A stretch of DNA of 23,304 bases from Candidatus Woykebacteria bacterium RBG_16_39_9b (GTDB lineage: Bacteria > Patescibacteriota > Microgenomatia > Woykebacterales > RBG-16-39-9b). Each line of letters opens with the position of its first letter. Position 1 is the first letter of the stretch. Both the position numbers and the translations under genes were made by a program. Positions 15,175 to 21,261 of the stretch are shown here, one piece after another. The DNA is taken from the NCBI GenBank assembly GCA_001816695.1, contig MHCR01000007.1, positions 1 through 23,304 on the forward strand, read 5' to 3'. The notes under the pieces were generated by a model. The model had not been told where the DNA came from, searched no databases, and was given only the letters and a program-made list of their open reading frames with translations.

Positions 15175-15368
15175 TGGCGCCCCTGGCGGGAGTCGAACCT
15201 GCAACCTTTCCCTTAGGACGGGACTGATCTTAGGGCACTTGGTGCCGATGGGGAGATTCGAACTCCCAACCTTACCCTTAGGACGGGTCTGCTCTATCCA
15301 ATTGAGCTACATCGGCCCCAAGTGCCCGCAAGATGCCTTGGCATCTTATCCAATTGAGCTACAGGGGC
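15175..15368 (-). tRNA. Interrupted tRNA-Arg(CCT), halves separated by another tRNA
   Basis: The 5' half starts GCCCCTGTAGCTCAATTGG at 15368. The 3' half ends in CAGGGGC (15185-15179), G and CCA (15177-15175). The acceptor strands pair perfectly over 7 bp, although they lie 177 nt apart. The anticodon loop GTCCTAA in the 3' half has anticodon CCT. Removing the middle leaves a 77-nt-size tRNA resembling tRNA-Arg(CCU), with one mismatch each in the D- and T-stems. The intervening sequence contains a perfect 8-bp hairpin (15330-15347) and the complete tRNA at 15240-15316. A 6-bp direct repeat, ATCTTA on the plus strand (15227-15232 and 15343-15348), borders the insertion. A TAAAAT box at 15386-15381 would start transcription just before 15368. 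Confidence 0.5.
15240..15316 (-). tRNA. tRNA-Arg (anticodon CCT), complete
   Basis: A full cloverleaf. Acceptor strands GCCGATG (15316-15310) and CATCGGC (15250-15244) pair perfectly; D-stem GCTC/GAGC; anticodon loop GTCCTAA with CCT at 15282-15280; T-stem GGGAG/CTCCC around TTCGAAT; A73 and an encoded CCA (15242-15240). It lies inside the interrupted tRNA-Arg. It is flanked by a perfect 10-bp inverted repeat, GGGCACTTGG (15233-15242) and CCAAGTGCCC (15318-15327), which includes its own CCA end. This would present the tRNA at the tip of a stem in the precursor. Confidence 0.9.
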
Positions 15369-15376
15369 AGTTAGGT

Positions 15377-15405
15377 TTGAATTTTATCATAACAAAGTTT
15401 AAAAT
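15377..15405 (+). promoter_or_regulatory. Promoter of tRNA-Pro
   Basis: TTGAAT (15377-15382) and TAAAAT (15400-15405) are spaced 17 nt. The predicted start is about 3 nt before the mature tRNA 5' end. Transcription may continue into the sortase gene, since no terminator intervenes. Confidence 0.65.
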
Positions 15406-15414
15406 AAAACCTTC

Positions 15415-15489
15415 CGGAGTGTAGTTCATTGGTAGAACGCTTGGTTCGGGACCGAGAGGCAGTGGGTTCGATTCCCTCCACTCCGACCA
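15415..15489 (+). tRNA. tRNA-Pro (anticodon CGG)
   Basis: Acceptor CGGAGTG (15415-15421) pairs with CACTCCG (15479-15485). D-stem GTTC/GAAC; anticodon stem CTTGG/CCGAG around loop TTCGGGA with CGG at 15447-15449; T-arm GTGGG/CCCTC around TTCGATT with one U-U mismatch; A73 and an encoded CCA to 15489. It reads the proline codon CCG. Confidence 0.9.
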
Positions 15490-15491
15490 TG

Positions 15492-15533
15492 CTTCGACCA
15501 GCTCAGCATTTTTCAGTCCTGAGCTTGCCGAAG
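15492..15533. repeat. REP-like imperfect palindrome
   Basis: CTTCGACCAGCTCAG (15492-15506) and CTGAGCTTGCCGAAG (15519-15533) form an inverted repeat matching at 13 of 15 positions. It belongs in style to the CTTCGACAAGCTCAG-type dispersed palindromes seen in many bacterial genomes. It fills the space between the tRNA-Pro CCA and the sortase ATG. Confidence 0.65.
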
Positions 15534-15534
15534 G

Positions 15535-16209
15535 ATGGATAAAAGAAAGCGGTTTTGGGCTTTTGTGGCCTTAAGAACATTGGCAAATTTTCTGATTATT
15601 TTGGGTATAGTATTTGCGTTCCTTTCGTTCTGGCCATTTGTTAAAGAGGAACTTTCATATCGTTGGGACCGCTTTTTTGGAAGAGAAAACACTATAGCCG
15701 AAGTGATACAAGGGAATAAAGAGGAAGTAGTAAAGCAACTACCACCAATCAAGGCCACACCAGTTAATAAAGATTTTTCTATCGTGATTGAAAAGATAAA
15801 AGTTAATGCTCCGATCATCGCTGATGTTGACAGCACTAGTTATCGAGATTATATTCAAGCGCTAAAGAAAGGAGTAGCGCATGCAAAAGGTACTGCTGTT
15901 CCCGGCTCGGTCGACAAACCAAACAACAACGTTTTCCTCTTTGCCCACTCGACTTTAAATTTTTGGGATGTGCCAAAATATAACGCAGTTTTTTTTCTTC
16001 TTAGGAAACTTGAAAAGGGAGACAGAATAGTAACTTTTTACAAAGCTAAGAGATATGATTATATTGTATTTGACAAAAGAGTAGTTGAAGCCAACGATGT
16101 TAAGTATTTAACGAGTCCATCTAAAGACCCGATCCTTACTTTGCAGACTTGTGATCCCCCTGGCACTCAATTGAGGCGGTTGATAGTGACAGCAAAGCTA
16201 GATCAATAA
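15535..16209 (+). CDS. Sortase
   Basis: A membrane-anchored transpeptidase of 224 aa that attaches secreted proteins to the envelope or links pilin subunits. An N-terminal transmembrane helix is at about 14-36, followed by a linker and the sortase beta-barrel. The catalytic triad is visible: H138 in FLFAHST, C206 in LTLQTCDPPGT, and R214/R215 in RRLIVTA. TLQTC followed by a proline pair, and the small size, suggest a class D/E-type enzyme, but the class is not certain. ATG 15535 is the first start after an in-frame stop and directly abuts the REP-like palindrome, leaving no standard ribosome site. It converges with the PEGA-domain gene (2 nt between stops). Confidence 0.92.
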   Translation: MDKRKRFWAFVALRTLANFLIILGIVFAFLSFWPFVKEELSYRWDRFFGRENTIAEVIQGNKEEVVKQLPPIKATPVNKDFSIVIEKIKVNAPIIADVDSTSYRDYIQALKKGVAHAKGTAVPGSVDKPNNNVFLFAHSTLNFWDVPKYNAVFFLLRKLEKGDRIVTFYKAKRYDYIVFDKRVVEANDVKYLTSPSKDPILTLQTCDPPGTQLRRLIVTAKLDQ

Positions 16210-16211
16210 TT

Positions 16212-17393
16212 TTACCGCAGATCAATCGAATAAAGATTGGGTTCTTTGCTGACCGCCGTATTTAAAGTAGTACTTATTATTAATTTAGACCCATCCGGCC
16301 ATGGAAATACGGCTTTAGGGTCAAAACTGCCTGTATAAATGCCCATTTTATTTTGACCGTCAACCTCCACAATACTTATTGCACCATTTTCCACCAAAAT
16401 TACATGTTTACTATCTGGGTACCAGATATAGCTTTGGGCTTTTGGTAATTGCGATATAGCAGGTTTGGTATCAGGAACAGGAGAGGGTTTTGAGTCGTAA
16501 ACTACCGCTGTATCATCTTCTTTGAATAATAACAATCTGTCCTCGTCTGGAGAAAAGACAATATTCTTTGACTCGCGAGCTAACTTCTTAGCTTCGTCAG
16601 ATAATCTGCTTAAAGCGTTTTTCTCTTTTAAGTCGTGTTCAGCTTCCCAATCTGATTTAATTTGAGCAAGAGTTGCAGAAACCTCGCTCAAACTGCCGTC
16701 GTTTAATCTGCCAGCATCTAAAAGGTAGTTTCTTTGAACCTTTGTAGTCTTACCAGCTGTTTTTACGGTTTCAGTTAAAGTGGCTAAAACTTTACTACTA
16801 TCTGGGGACCACTCCAGGGTTGCTTTAGAAAAATTTAGCGTTTCAGTATTACTAACTATTTGTCTGGGGTCACGTGATCCTATGATTGGGCGGTTTGCCA
16901 ATTCTAATATCCAAAGGCCTTCTCTTTCTTTAAGATTTATTCCATAAACTATTTTTTGTAAGTCAGGTGAAATTTCCGGATTTACCACTCCGTTAAAGGA
17001 AATTGCTTTAAGGTTTGGTGCTGAAGGGAATAAAACTGCTTCTATCGGTGTGACGATTTCCTCCTTGATTTCTATCTCTTTTTCCCAGGAAGAATAGCCC
17101 TCCTTAGTTAATCTGACTTTATATTTTCCCGGCTGTAAATTTTGGATAGTAGCGTTGCTGGCGTCTTTGAGATCATCATTAATATATATAGCTGCTCCGT
17201 TAGGAGTTGTGGAAACAGATAATATGCCGGTTCTTTCTAGTTTCCTTTCTTTAAAATCAAATCTAAAACCCCTGGCGAAAAAAATGATAGTGGCTGTTAC
17301 TGCCAAAAAAACGAATAGAATCGCGAAGAAGCGTATGACTCTTCTTTTTTTATGTTCGTTTGAAGATTTTGACGTATCAACTGTAGAAACCAT
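16212..17393 (-). CDS. Membrane-anchored PEGA-domain protein with beta-propeller-like C-terminus
   Basis: 393 aa. A basic N-terminus precedes a transmembrane helix at about 20-40. A PEGA domain lies at about 56-122 (ILSVSTTPNGAAIYINDD, then LQPGKYKVRLTKEGY). The C-terminal region carries repeated WSPDSSKVL, FSPDEDRLLLF and WYPDSKHVILV blades, as in WD40/TolB-like propellers, interrupted by a charged helical segment at about 240-275. PEGA domains are found on surface proteins and are thought to mediate envelope contacts. Function is otherwise unknown. It is divergent from mreB and convergent with the sortase, so it is transcribed singly. Confidence 0.85.
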   Translation of the reverse strand: MVSTVDTSKSSNEHKKRRVIRFFAILFVFLAVTATIIFFARGFRFDFKERKLERTGILSVSTTPNGAAIYINDDLKDASNATIQNLQPGKYKVRLTKEGYSSWEKEIEIKEEIVTPIEAVLFPSAPNLKAISFNGVVNPEISPDLQKIVYGINLKEREGLWILELANRPIIGSRDPRQIVSNTETLNFSKATLEWSPDSSKVLATLTETVKTAGKTTKVQRNYLLDAGRLNDGSLSEVSATLAQIKSDWEAEHDLKEKNALSRLSDEAKKLARESKNIVFSPDEDRLLLFKEDDTAVVYDSKPSPVPDTKPAISQLPKAQSYIWYPDSKHVILVENGAISIVEVDGQNKMGIYTGSFDPKAVFPWPDGSKLIISTTLNTAVSKEPNLYSIDLR

Positions 17394-17406
17394 TTTCGAA
17401 GACCTG

Positions 17407-17435
17407 ATTTTAGCAGAAGCAGAACATTAGAGCAA
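17407..17435 (-). promoter_or_regulatory. Promoter of the PEGA-domain gene
   Basis: On the minus strand TTGCTC (17435-17430) and TAAAAT (17412-17407) are spaced 17 nt, leaving a leader of only a few nucleotides before the ATG at 17393. No Shine-Dalgarno is seen. Confidence 0.5.
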
Positions 17436-17468
17436 GAATAACGACTAGCCTTTTATCGCCATAACTTC

Positions 17469-17474
17469 TATAAT
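17469..17474 (+). promoter_or_regulatory. -10 box of the mreB promoter
   Basis: A consensus TATAAT lies 24 nt before the mreB ATG. No recognisable -35 element is found 16-18 nt upstream. The leader would be about 18 nt, without a Shine-Dalgarno. Confidence 0.45.
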
Positions 17475-17498
17475 ATTAGCACTTTTTACGTGTAATCT

Positions 17499-18503
17499 AT
17501 GTTTTCCAAACGGTTAGGAATCGATTTAGGAACTGCAAATTCCCTTGTTTATTTAGAAGGTGGGGGTGTTGTACTTAATGAACCTACAGTTGTGGCTGTT
17601 TCAGAAGAGGAAGGTGACATTGTAGCAGTTGGCAATGAGGCCAAAGAGATGTTAGGTAGGACACCAGAAGGGATTATTGCTTCAAGACCAATGCGAGATG
17701 GCGTAATTGCCGATTATATTGTAACGGAAGCTATGCTCCGCTACTTTATTGATAAAGTGTGCGGACATTCAAGACTTTTTAAGCCTGAAGTTATGATTTG
17801 TGTTCCAGCTGGAGTTACTAGCGTTGAAAGAAGAGCTGTGTTGGACGCAACTTTGTCCGCAGGGGCCAAAACAGCATATCTTATTGATGAACCCCTGGCC
17901 GCTGCAATTGGTGCTCGTATACCCATTGGAGCGCCGTCAGGCAATATGATCGTCGATATTGGCGGTGGTTCAACCGAATCTGCTGTAATTTCCCTAGGTG
18001 GAGTCGTTTCTCACAGTTCTGTTCGAGTCGCTGGTAATAAAATAGATGAGGCAATTGCTACATATCTGCGAAGGAAGTACAATCTAATAATCGGTGAAAG
18101 AACGGCTGAAGATATTAAGATAGAGGTAGGAAGCGCCCTTTTGCTTGATAAGGATGAAAAGATTGAGGTTAGGGGCAGAGACAACATTACAGGTCTCCCT
18201 AACACCATAGAGATATCTTCAACAGAAGTTACAGGTGCGATTAAGCATACATTAAGCCAGATTTTAGATGGAGTTCGTTCTGTTTTGGAGCAAACCTCCC
18301 CAGAACTATCCAGTGATATTATCGACAAAGGAATCATTATGAGTGGAGGAACCTCTCTTTTGCGCAATCTGGACAGATTTTTTACGGAATCAATCGGAGT
18401 TCCCTTTCATATCGCTGACGATCCGCTTTTCTGTGTAGTGCAAGGTACAGGTTTGGCACTCGAGAATATCGATCTTTACAAGCGATCTATCACCAAAAGA
18501 TGA
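17499..18503 (+). CDS. mreB: Rod shape-determining protein MreB
   Basis: Actin-like ATPase of 334 aa that forms filaments under the membrane and directs cell-wall synthesis. The actin-fold nucleotide motifs are all present: GIDLGTANS (phosphate 1, residues 7-15), NMIVDIGGGSTE (phosphate 2) and GIIMSGGTSLLRNL (adenosine). The CVPAGVTSVERRA and DEPLAAAIGA segments are typical of MreB rather than DnaK. mreC/mreD do not follow. The gene is instead 18 nt ahead of two glycosyltransferase genes, suggesting an envelope-synthesis operon. Confidence 0.97.
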   Translation: MFSKRLGIDLGTANSLVYLEGGGVVLNEPTVVAVSEEEGDIVAVGNEAKEMLGRTPEGIIASRPMRDGVIADYIVTEAMLRYFIDKVCGHSRLFKPEVMICVPAGVTSVERRAVLDATLSAGAKTAYLIDEPLAAAIGARIPIGAPSGNMIVDIGGGSTESAVISLGGVVSHSSVRVAGNKIDEAIATYLRRKYNLIIGERTAEDIKIEVGSALLLDKDEKIEVRGRDNITGLPNTIEISSTEVTGAIKHTLSQILDGVRSVLEQTSPELSSDIIDKGIIMSGGTSLLRNLDRFFTESIGVPFHIADDPLFCVVQGTGLALENIDLYKRSITKR

Positions 18504-18521
18504 GAGGCGAATTAATTAAAG

Positions 18522-19637
18522 ATGTATATAGGAATAGATGCAAGTAGGATTACCGCTGAAGAAAAAACCGGAACAGAATCCTATTCTTTTAATCTAATAA
18601 ACGCTCTACAGATTGTAGATAATAAAAACAAATATACTCTTTACCTTAATAAACCACATAAATATTTTGAACCTACAGCCAAAAACTTTACTGTCAAATA
18701 TATTCCTTTTCCACGACTTTGGACCCAAGGCAGATTAGCTTTAGAGTGTTTGATGAATCCTCCAGATGTCCTTTTTGTGCCTGCTCATACAATACCGGTT
18801 ATAAGGAGACCTTCTCTTAAAACAGTTGTAACAATTCATGATTTGGGAGCAGAATTTTTAGAGCAGTACCATAAATTTCCACAAAAGCTTTACCTTAATT
18901 GGTCTACGAATTATGTCGCAAAATACGCTACACACATAATAGCGGTTTCTGAAAGCACAAAAAACGATTTAATTAAAATGTTTGCTCTTGAATCCTCTCG
19001 TATTAGTGTTGTACATGAAGGTGTGAATAGAAGATATTTTTCAAGAAGGGGTGAGGGGAAGGTTGGTCAAATTAAAAAAAAGTATGGTTTAGAAAATTAT
19101 TTGCTTTTTGTGGGAACAATTCAGCCTCGGAAAAATTTAGTTAATCTTATAGAGGCTTTTTCCAAAATAAGACTGAAAGATATCGATCTAGTTTTAGTCG
19201 GAAAACCAGGATGGCTTTATGATGAAATATATAAAGCACCCAAAAAATTTGGAGTAGAGGACAGAGTTAAATTTTTAGGATATGTCCCTATCAACGAGCT
19301 ACCAGCCTTATATTCGGGTGCCTCTGGCCTTGCCTTGGTTTCTTTATATGAAGGGTTTGGTTTACCTGTCTTGGAAGCAATGGCGGCTGGTTGTCCCTGT
19401 TTGGTCTCAAATCAATCATCTTTACCTGAAGTTGCCGGCGATGCAGCACTGACTGTGGATCCTGATGATGAAAATGATATTAAAAGGGGAATCGAGGAAC
19501 TTTTAGAAGATCAAAAGACCCGTCAAGAACTGATTGAACGGGGGTTAAATCGTGTCAAGAAGTTTACTTGGGAGAAGGCGGCTGAAAAAACACTGGCGGT
19601 GTTGGAAAAAGTTAACAATGAAAATCCTAGATATTAA
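18522..19637 (+). CDS. Glycosyltransferase family 4
   Basis: 371 aa with the GT-B architecture of GT4 enzymes. The N-terminal domain begins MYIGIDASRI with the glycine-rich GTESYSFNL loop. The C-terminal domain begins near LLFVGTIQPRKNLVNLIEAF and carries the E-x7-E nucleotide-sugar signature in LYEGFGLPVLEAMAAGCP. Such enzymes transfer sugars (often mannose) from a nucleotide donor in polysaccharide or glycolipid assembly; the exact donor cannot be read from sequence. No membrane helix. It overlaps the next glycosyltransferase gene by 20 nt and follows mreB closely. Confidence 0.93.
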   Translation: MYIGIDASRITAEEKTGTESYSFNLINALQIVDNKNKYTLYLNKPHKYFEPTAKNFTVKYIPFPRLWTQGRLALECLMNPPDVLFVPAHTIPVIRRPSLKTVVTIHDLGAEFLEQYHKFPQKLYLNWSTNYVAKYATHIIAVSESTKNDLIKMFALESSRISVVHEGVNRRYFSRRGEGKVGQIKKKYGLENYLLFVGTIQPRKNLVNLIEAFSKIRLKDIDLVLVGKPGWLYDEIYKAPKKFGVEDRVKFLGYVPINELPALYSGASGLALVSLYEGFGLPVLEAMAAGCPCLVSNQSSLPEVAGDAALTVDPDDENDIKRGIEELLEDQKTRQELIERGLNRVKKFTWEKAAEKTLAVLEKVNNENPRY

Positions 19638-20337
19638 TGTAGACAATCTAAATTATCAGCAGACATTAGAGGCAATTAGGGATCTTATCAAAGGCGGCGG
19701 CAAACATTATATCGTTACAACAAATCCGGAAATGGTGGTGCAAAGTTTAACTGATAAGAATTTTGCAGAGATATTAAACGGGGCTGACTTATCTGTTGCT
19801 GATGGGTGGGGTATCGTTTGGGCTTCAAGAATATTGGGTCAGCCACTGTCCGAGAGAGTAGCCGGAGTAGATTTAATGTATGGTATGAGCTTGTTAGCCT
19901 CTCAAGAAGGATACAGCGTCTTTCTTTTGGGTGGAGAAGAAAAAGTGGCAGAAGAAGCAGCTCAGAAACTGGCAAAAGTGCTACCCAATTTAAAAATCGC
20001 CGGAGCGTATTCTGGTAGCCCAAATGAAAAAGATGACGATCAGAGTATAGAAATGTTAAACAGCAACAAAATGGACATATTATTTGTCGCTTTTGGTGCT
20101 GGTAAACAAGAGAAGTGGATCGCTAGAAATATAGATAAAATACCTGCAAAAGTAGCTATTGGTGTGGGAGGCGCCTTTGATTATTTATCGGAAAGAAAAA
20201 AGCGTGCTCCGAGAGCAGTTCAAAAAGTAGGTTTAGAGTGGCTATATCGTTTAGCCCGTGAACCTTGGAGGTGGAGAAGACAATTGGTATTACCCTATTT
20301 CGCATACAAAATATTACGTCAGCGGATTAAAATCTGA
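19618..20337 (+). CDS. WecG/TagA/CpsF family glycosyltransferase
   Basis: GT26-family enzyme of 239 aa, transferring a sugar such as ManNAc or ManNAcA onto a lipid-linked intermediate. I start it at ATG 19618 (MKILDINVDNLNYQQTLEAI); the longer frame upstream encodes an arginine/tryptophan-rich stretch that is only the shadow of the preceding gene. Family landmarks are TTNPEMVV, ADGWGIVWASRILG, SERVAGVDLMY, FVAFGAGKQEKWI and GVGGAFDYLSERKKRAP. The C-terminal EWLYRLAREPWRWRRQ tail is the membrane-association segment of the family. Overlap with the GT4 gene indicates translational coupling and a shared envelope-glycan pathway. Confidence 0.94.
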   Translation: MKILDINVDNLNYQQTLEAIRDLIKGGGKHYIVTTNPEMVVQSLTDKNFAEILNGADLSVADGWGIVWASRILGQPLSERVAGVDLMYGMSLLASQEGYSVFLLGGEEKVAEEAAQKLAKVLPNLKIAGAYSGSPNEKDDDQSIEMLNSNKMDILFVAFGAGKQEKWIARNIDKIPAKVAIGVGGAFDYLSERKKRAPRAVQKVGLEWLYRLAREPWRWRRQLVLPYFAYKILRQRIKI

Positions 20338-20349
20338 TTTGACCTTTGA

Positions 20350-20378
20350 TTGACAAACAAGCAATTTTGTGATACGTT
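20350..20378 (+). promoter_or_regulatory. Promoter of the free-standing structured RNA
   Basis: A perfect TTGACA (20350-20355) is followed after 17 nt by TACGTT (20373-20378), with TG at 20370-20371 making an extended -10. Predicted start is about 20385. Confidence 0.65.
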
Positions 20379-20384
20379 TTGATC

Positions 20385-20587
20385 TAGTGTTACCCCGCAA
20401 GGGGACGAGATCGACTAATCAAGAGCACATTGACAATCTGCCCATCCCTAAGCTCTTGGTCTGTAAACCTCCAACTTTTTGGAGTTAGTCAGATCTCGTG
20501 TATTCACAAAATTATTTGGCTTGAGATCATAAAAAACGCCGGAAATTGATAAAGCCCCTGCCCCAAGGTTGGGGCTTTTCCTTTTTC
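20385..20587 (+). ncRNA. Unassigned structured small RNA, about 200 nt
   Basis: This intergenic stretch has its own promoter and terminator and no ATG-started ORF. A GCAA-capped CCCC/GGGG hairpin (20393-20404) opens it. A long helix P1 then pairs 20405-20418 with 20485-20499 (ACGAGATC with GATCTCGT, then GACTAA with TTAGTC, one bulged A). Inside are P2, CAAGAGC (20420-20426) with GCTCTTG (20452-20458) and a 25-nt loop, and P3, CTCCAA (20469-20474) with TTGGAG (20479-20484). The result is a three-way junction. An unpaired AT-rich stretch of about 50 nt leads to the terminator. I could not match it to tmRNA, RNase P, SRP RNA, 6S RNA or a known riboswitch by eye. It ends before any gene on the same strand, so it probably acts in trans. 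Confidence 0.6.
20551..20587 (+). terminator. Rho-independent terminator of the structured RNA
   Basis: AAAGCCCC (20551-20558) pairs with GGGGCTTT (20571-20578), followed by TCCTTTTT. It could also terminate read-through from the mreB operon. Confidence 0.85.
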
Positions 20588-20666
20588 TAGTCCACGAAGT
20601 GGTCGCAACACGCGAGAATACCTGAGAAATTAAGTTAGACGAAATTTCGAAGTTATGGAGCGGGTT

Positions 20667-20702
20667 ATCTCACCGAGAAGCTATAAAACTGCTTCTTTTT
20701 TA
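20667..20702 (-). pseudogene. Decayed fragment of an HTH gene
   Basis: On the minus strand this reads KKEAVL, stop, LLGE, matching KKEAVLWLLGE at residues 50-60 of the HTH gene at 20762-20962. Twelve bases (20670-20681) are identical, and the Trp codon has become TAG. On the plus strand the same bases form an AGAAGC/GCTTCT hairpin with a T-run (20676-20701) that could act as a terminator. The remaining sequence between 20588 and 20761 contains no gene that I can recognise. Confidence 0.5.
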
Positions 20703-20761
20703 GTTTTTGAACAAAGTGAAAAAACGCAATAAGGAAGTGGGGATAAATGCAAGTAAATTAT

Positions 20762-20962
20762 CTAAACCGTTTCCTTCTTCATTTCACCGAGAAGCCAAAG
20801 AACCGCTTCCTTCTTATAACGTCGATCGCCTCGAGAATTTATACGAATTGCAGGCAACTTTCCTCGTTTGCCCCAACGTTTGATAGTGAGCGGAGAAACT
20901 CTCAAGAAGCTCGCAACTTCTTTAACTGTCATCAGCTCTGGTAAATCATCTCCAAGAGCCAT
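20762..20962 (-). CDS. Excisionase/MerR-type helix-turn-helix protein
   Basis: 66 aa. MTVKEVASFLRVSPLTIKRW is a winged helix-turn-helix of the excisionase (AlpA/BldC-like) family, and GKLPAIRINSRGDRRYKKEAV continues into the wing and last helix. Such small proteins bind DNA as excision factors or as transcription regulators. The start ATG at 20962 has a GGAAAGGA ribosome site about 8 nt upstream. No integrase gene is adjacent, and a decayed copy of its 3' end lies just downstream, hinting at past duplication or mobile-element activity. Targets are unknown; the neighbouring structured RNA and surface hydrolase-like gene are possible. Confidence 0.85.
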   Translation of the reverse strand: MALGDDLPELMTVKEVASFLRVSPLTIKRWGKRGKLPAIRINSRGDRRYKKEAVLWLLGEMKKETV

Positions 20963-21014
20963 TTGCTAATCCTTTCCGGACAGAATAACATCTTTAATAT
21001 TCTTTATGACACTT

Positions 21015-21044
21015 AAGGTATCATAGTAGAAAAGAAGTTGTCAA
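21015..21044 (-). promoter_or_regulatory. Promoter of the HTH gene
   Basis: On the minus strand TTGACA (21044-21039) and TACCTT (21020-21015) are spaced 18 nt with TG just before the -10. Predicted start is near 21008, giving a leader of about 45 nt with a Shine-Dalgarno. Confidence 0.6.
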
Positions 21045-21045
21045 G

Positions 21046-21250
21046 CCCGAACCAGAATAAATTCGGTTCAGGGCGCAAACCCCGTACAGGCGCTCTTTGA
21101 GAGCGTGGACGTAGACCACGGAGAAAAGTAAGCATTGTGTGGGGTCAACCCCTCGAAGTCTCGACGAAGAGGGGTTGACAGCGCCGAAGCTTTCGGCGAA
21201 GGGTCGTTAAGAGGTCGAGTTGCACTAGCCCTGCTGTTATGGGAAACTTT
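21046..21250 (+). other. Highly structured GC-rich leader before the surface hydrolase-like gene
   Basis: No ORF is supported here. Successive hairpins are CGCTCT/AGAGCG (21091-21105), CGTGG/CCACG (21104-21120), a perfect 11-bp stem GTCAACCCCTC/GAGGGGTTGAC (21144-21179), and a 7-bp CGCCGAA/TTCGGCG stem (21182-21198). Alternative pairings exist: GGGG/CCCC at 21141-21152, and GGCGCT (21089-21094) with AGCGCC (21180-21185). No T-run follows, so it is not a simple terminator. It may be a 5' leader with regulatory structure or a GC-rich repeat element. I do not recognise a known riboswitch class, and the promoter is unclear. Confidence 0.4.
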
Positions 21251-21261
21251 AGTTGAACGAA

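Noticed and set aside
15026..15368. Group I intron in a tRNA-Arg gene
   Set aside because: The inserts (about 85 and 115 nt) are too short, lack the conserved core motifs, and one contains a whole tRNA.
15152..15424. 90-codon plus-strand frame across the tRNA region
   Set aside because: It is antisense to the tRNA-Arg array and its periodic sequence reflects the repeated tRNA halves.
20381..20412. Competing GATCT/AGATC helix that would make the structured RNA a switch
   Set aside because: The 5' GATCT (20381-20385) lies at or before the predicted transcription start, so it is probably not in the RNA.
21061..21250. Known riboswitch (c-di-GMP, c-di-AMP, FMN or cobalamin type) upstream of the hydrolase-like gene
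   Set aside because: Fragments such as GGCGCAAACCCC are suggestive, but the conserved core motifs of these classes are not present in order.
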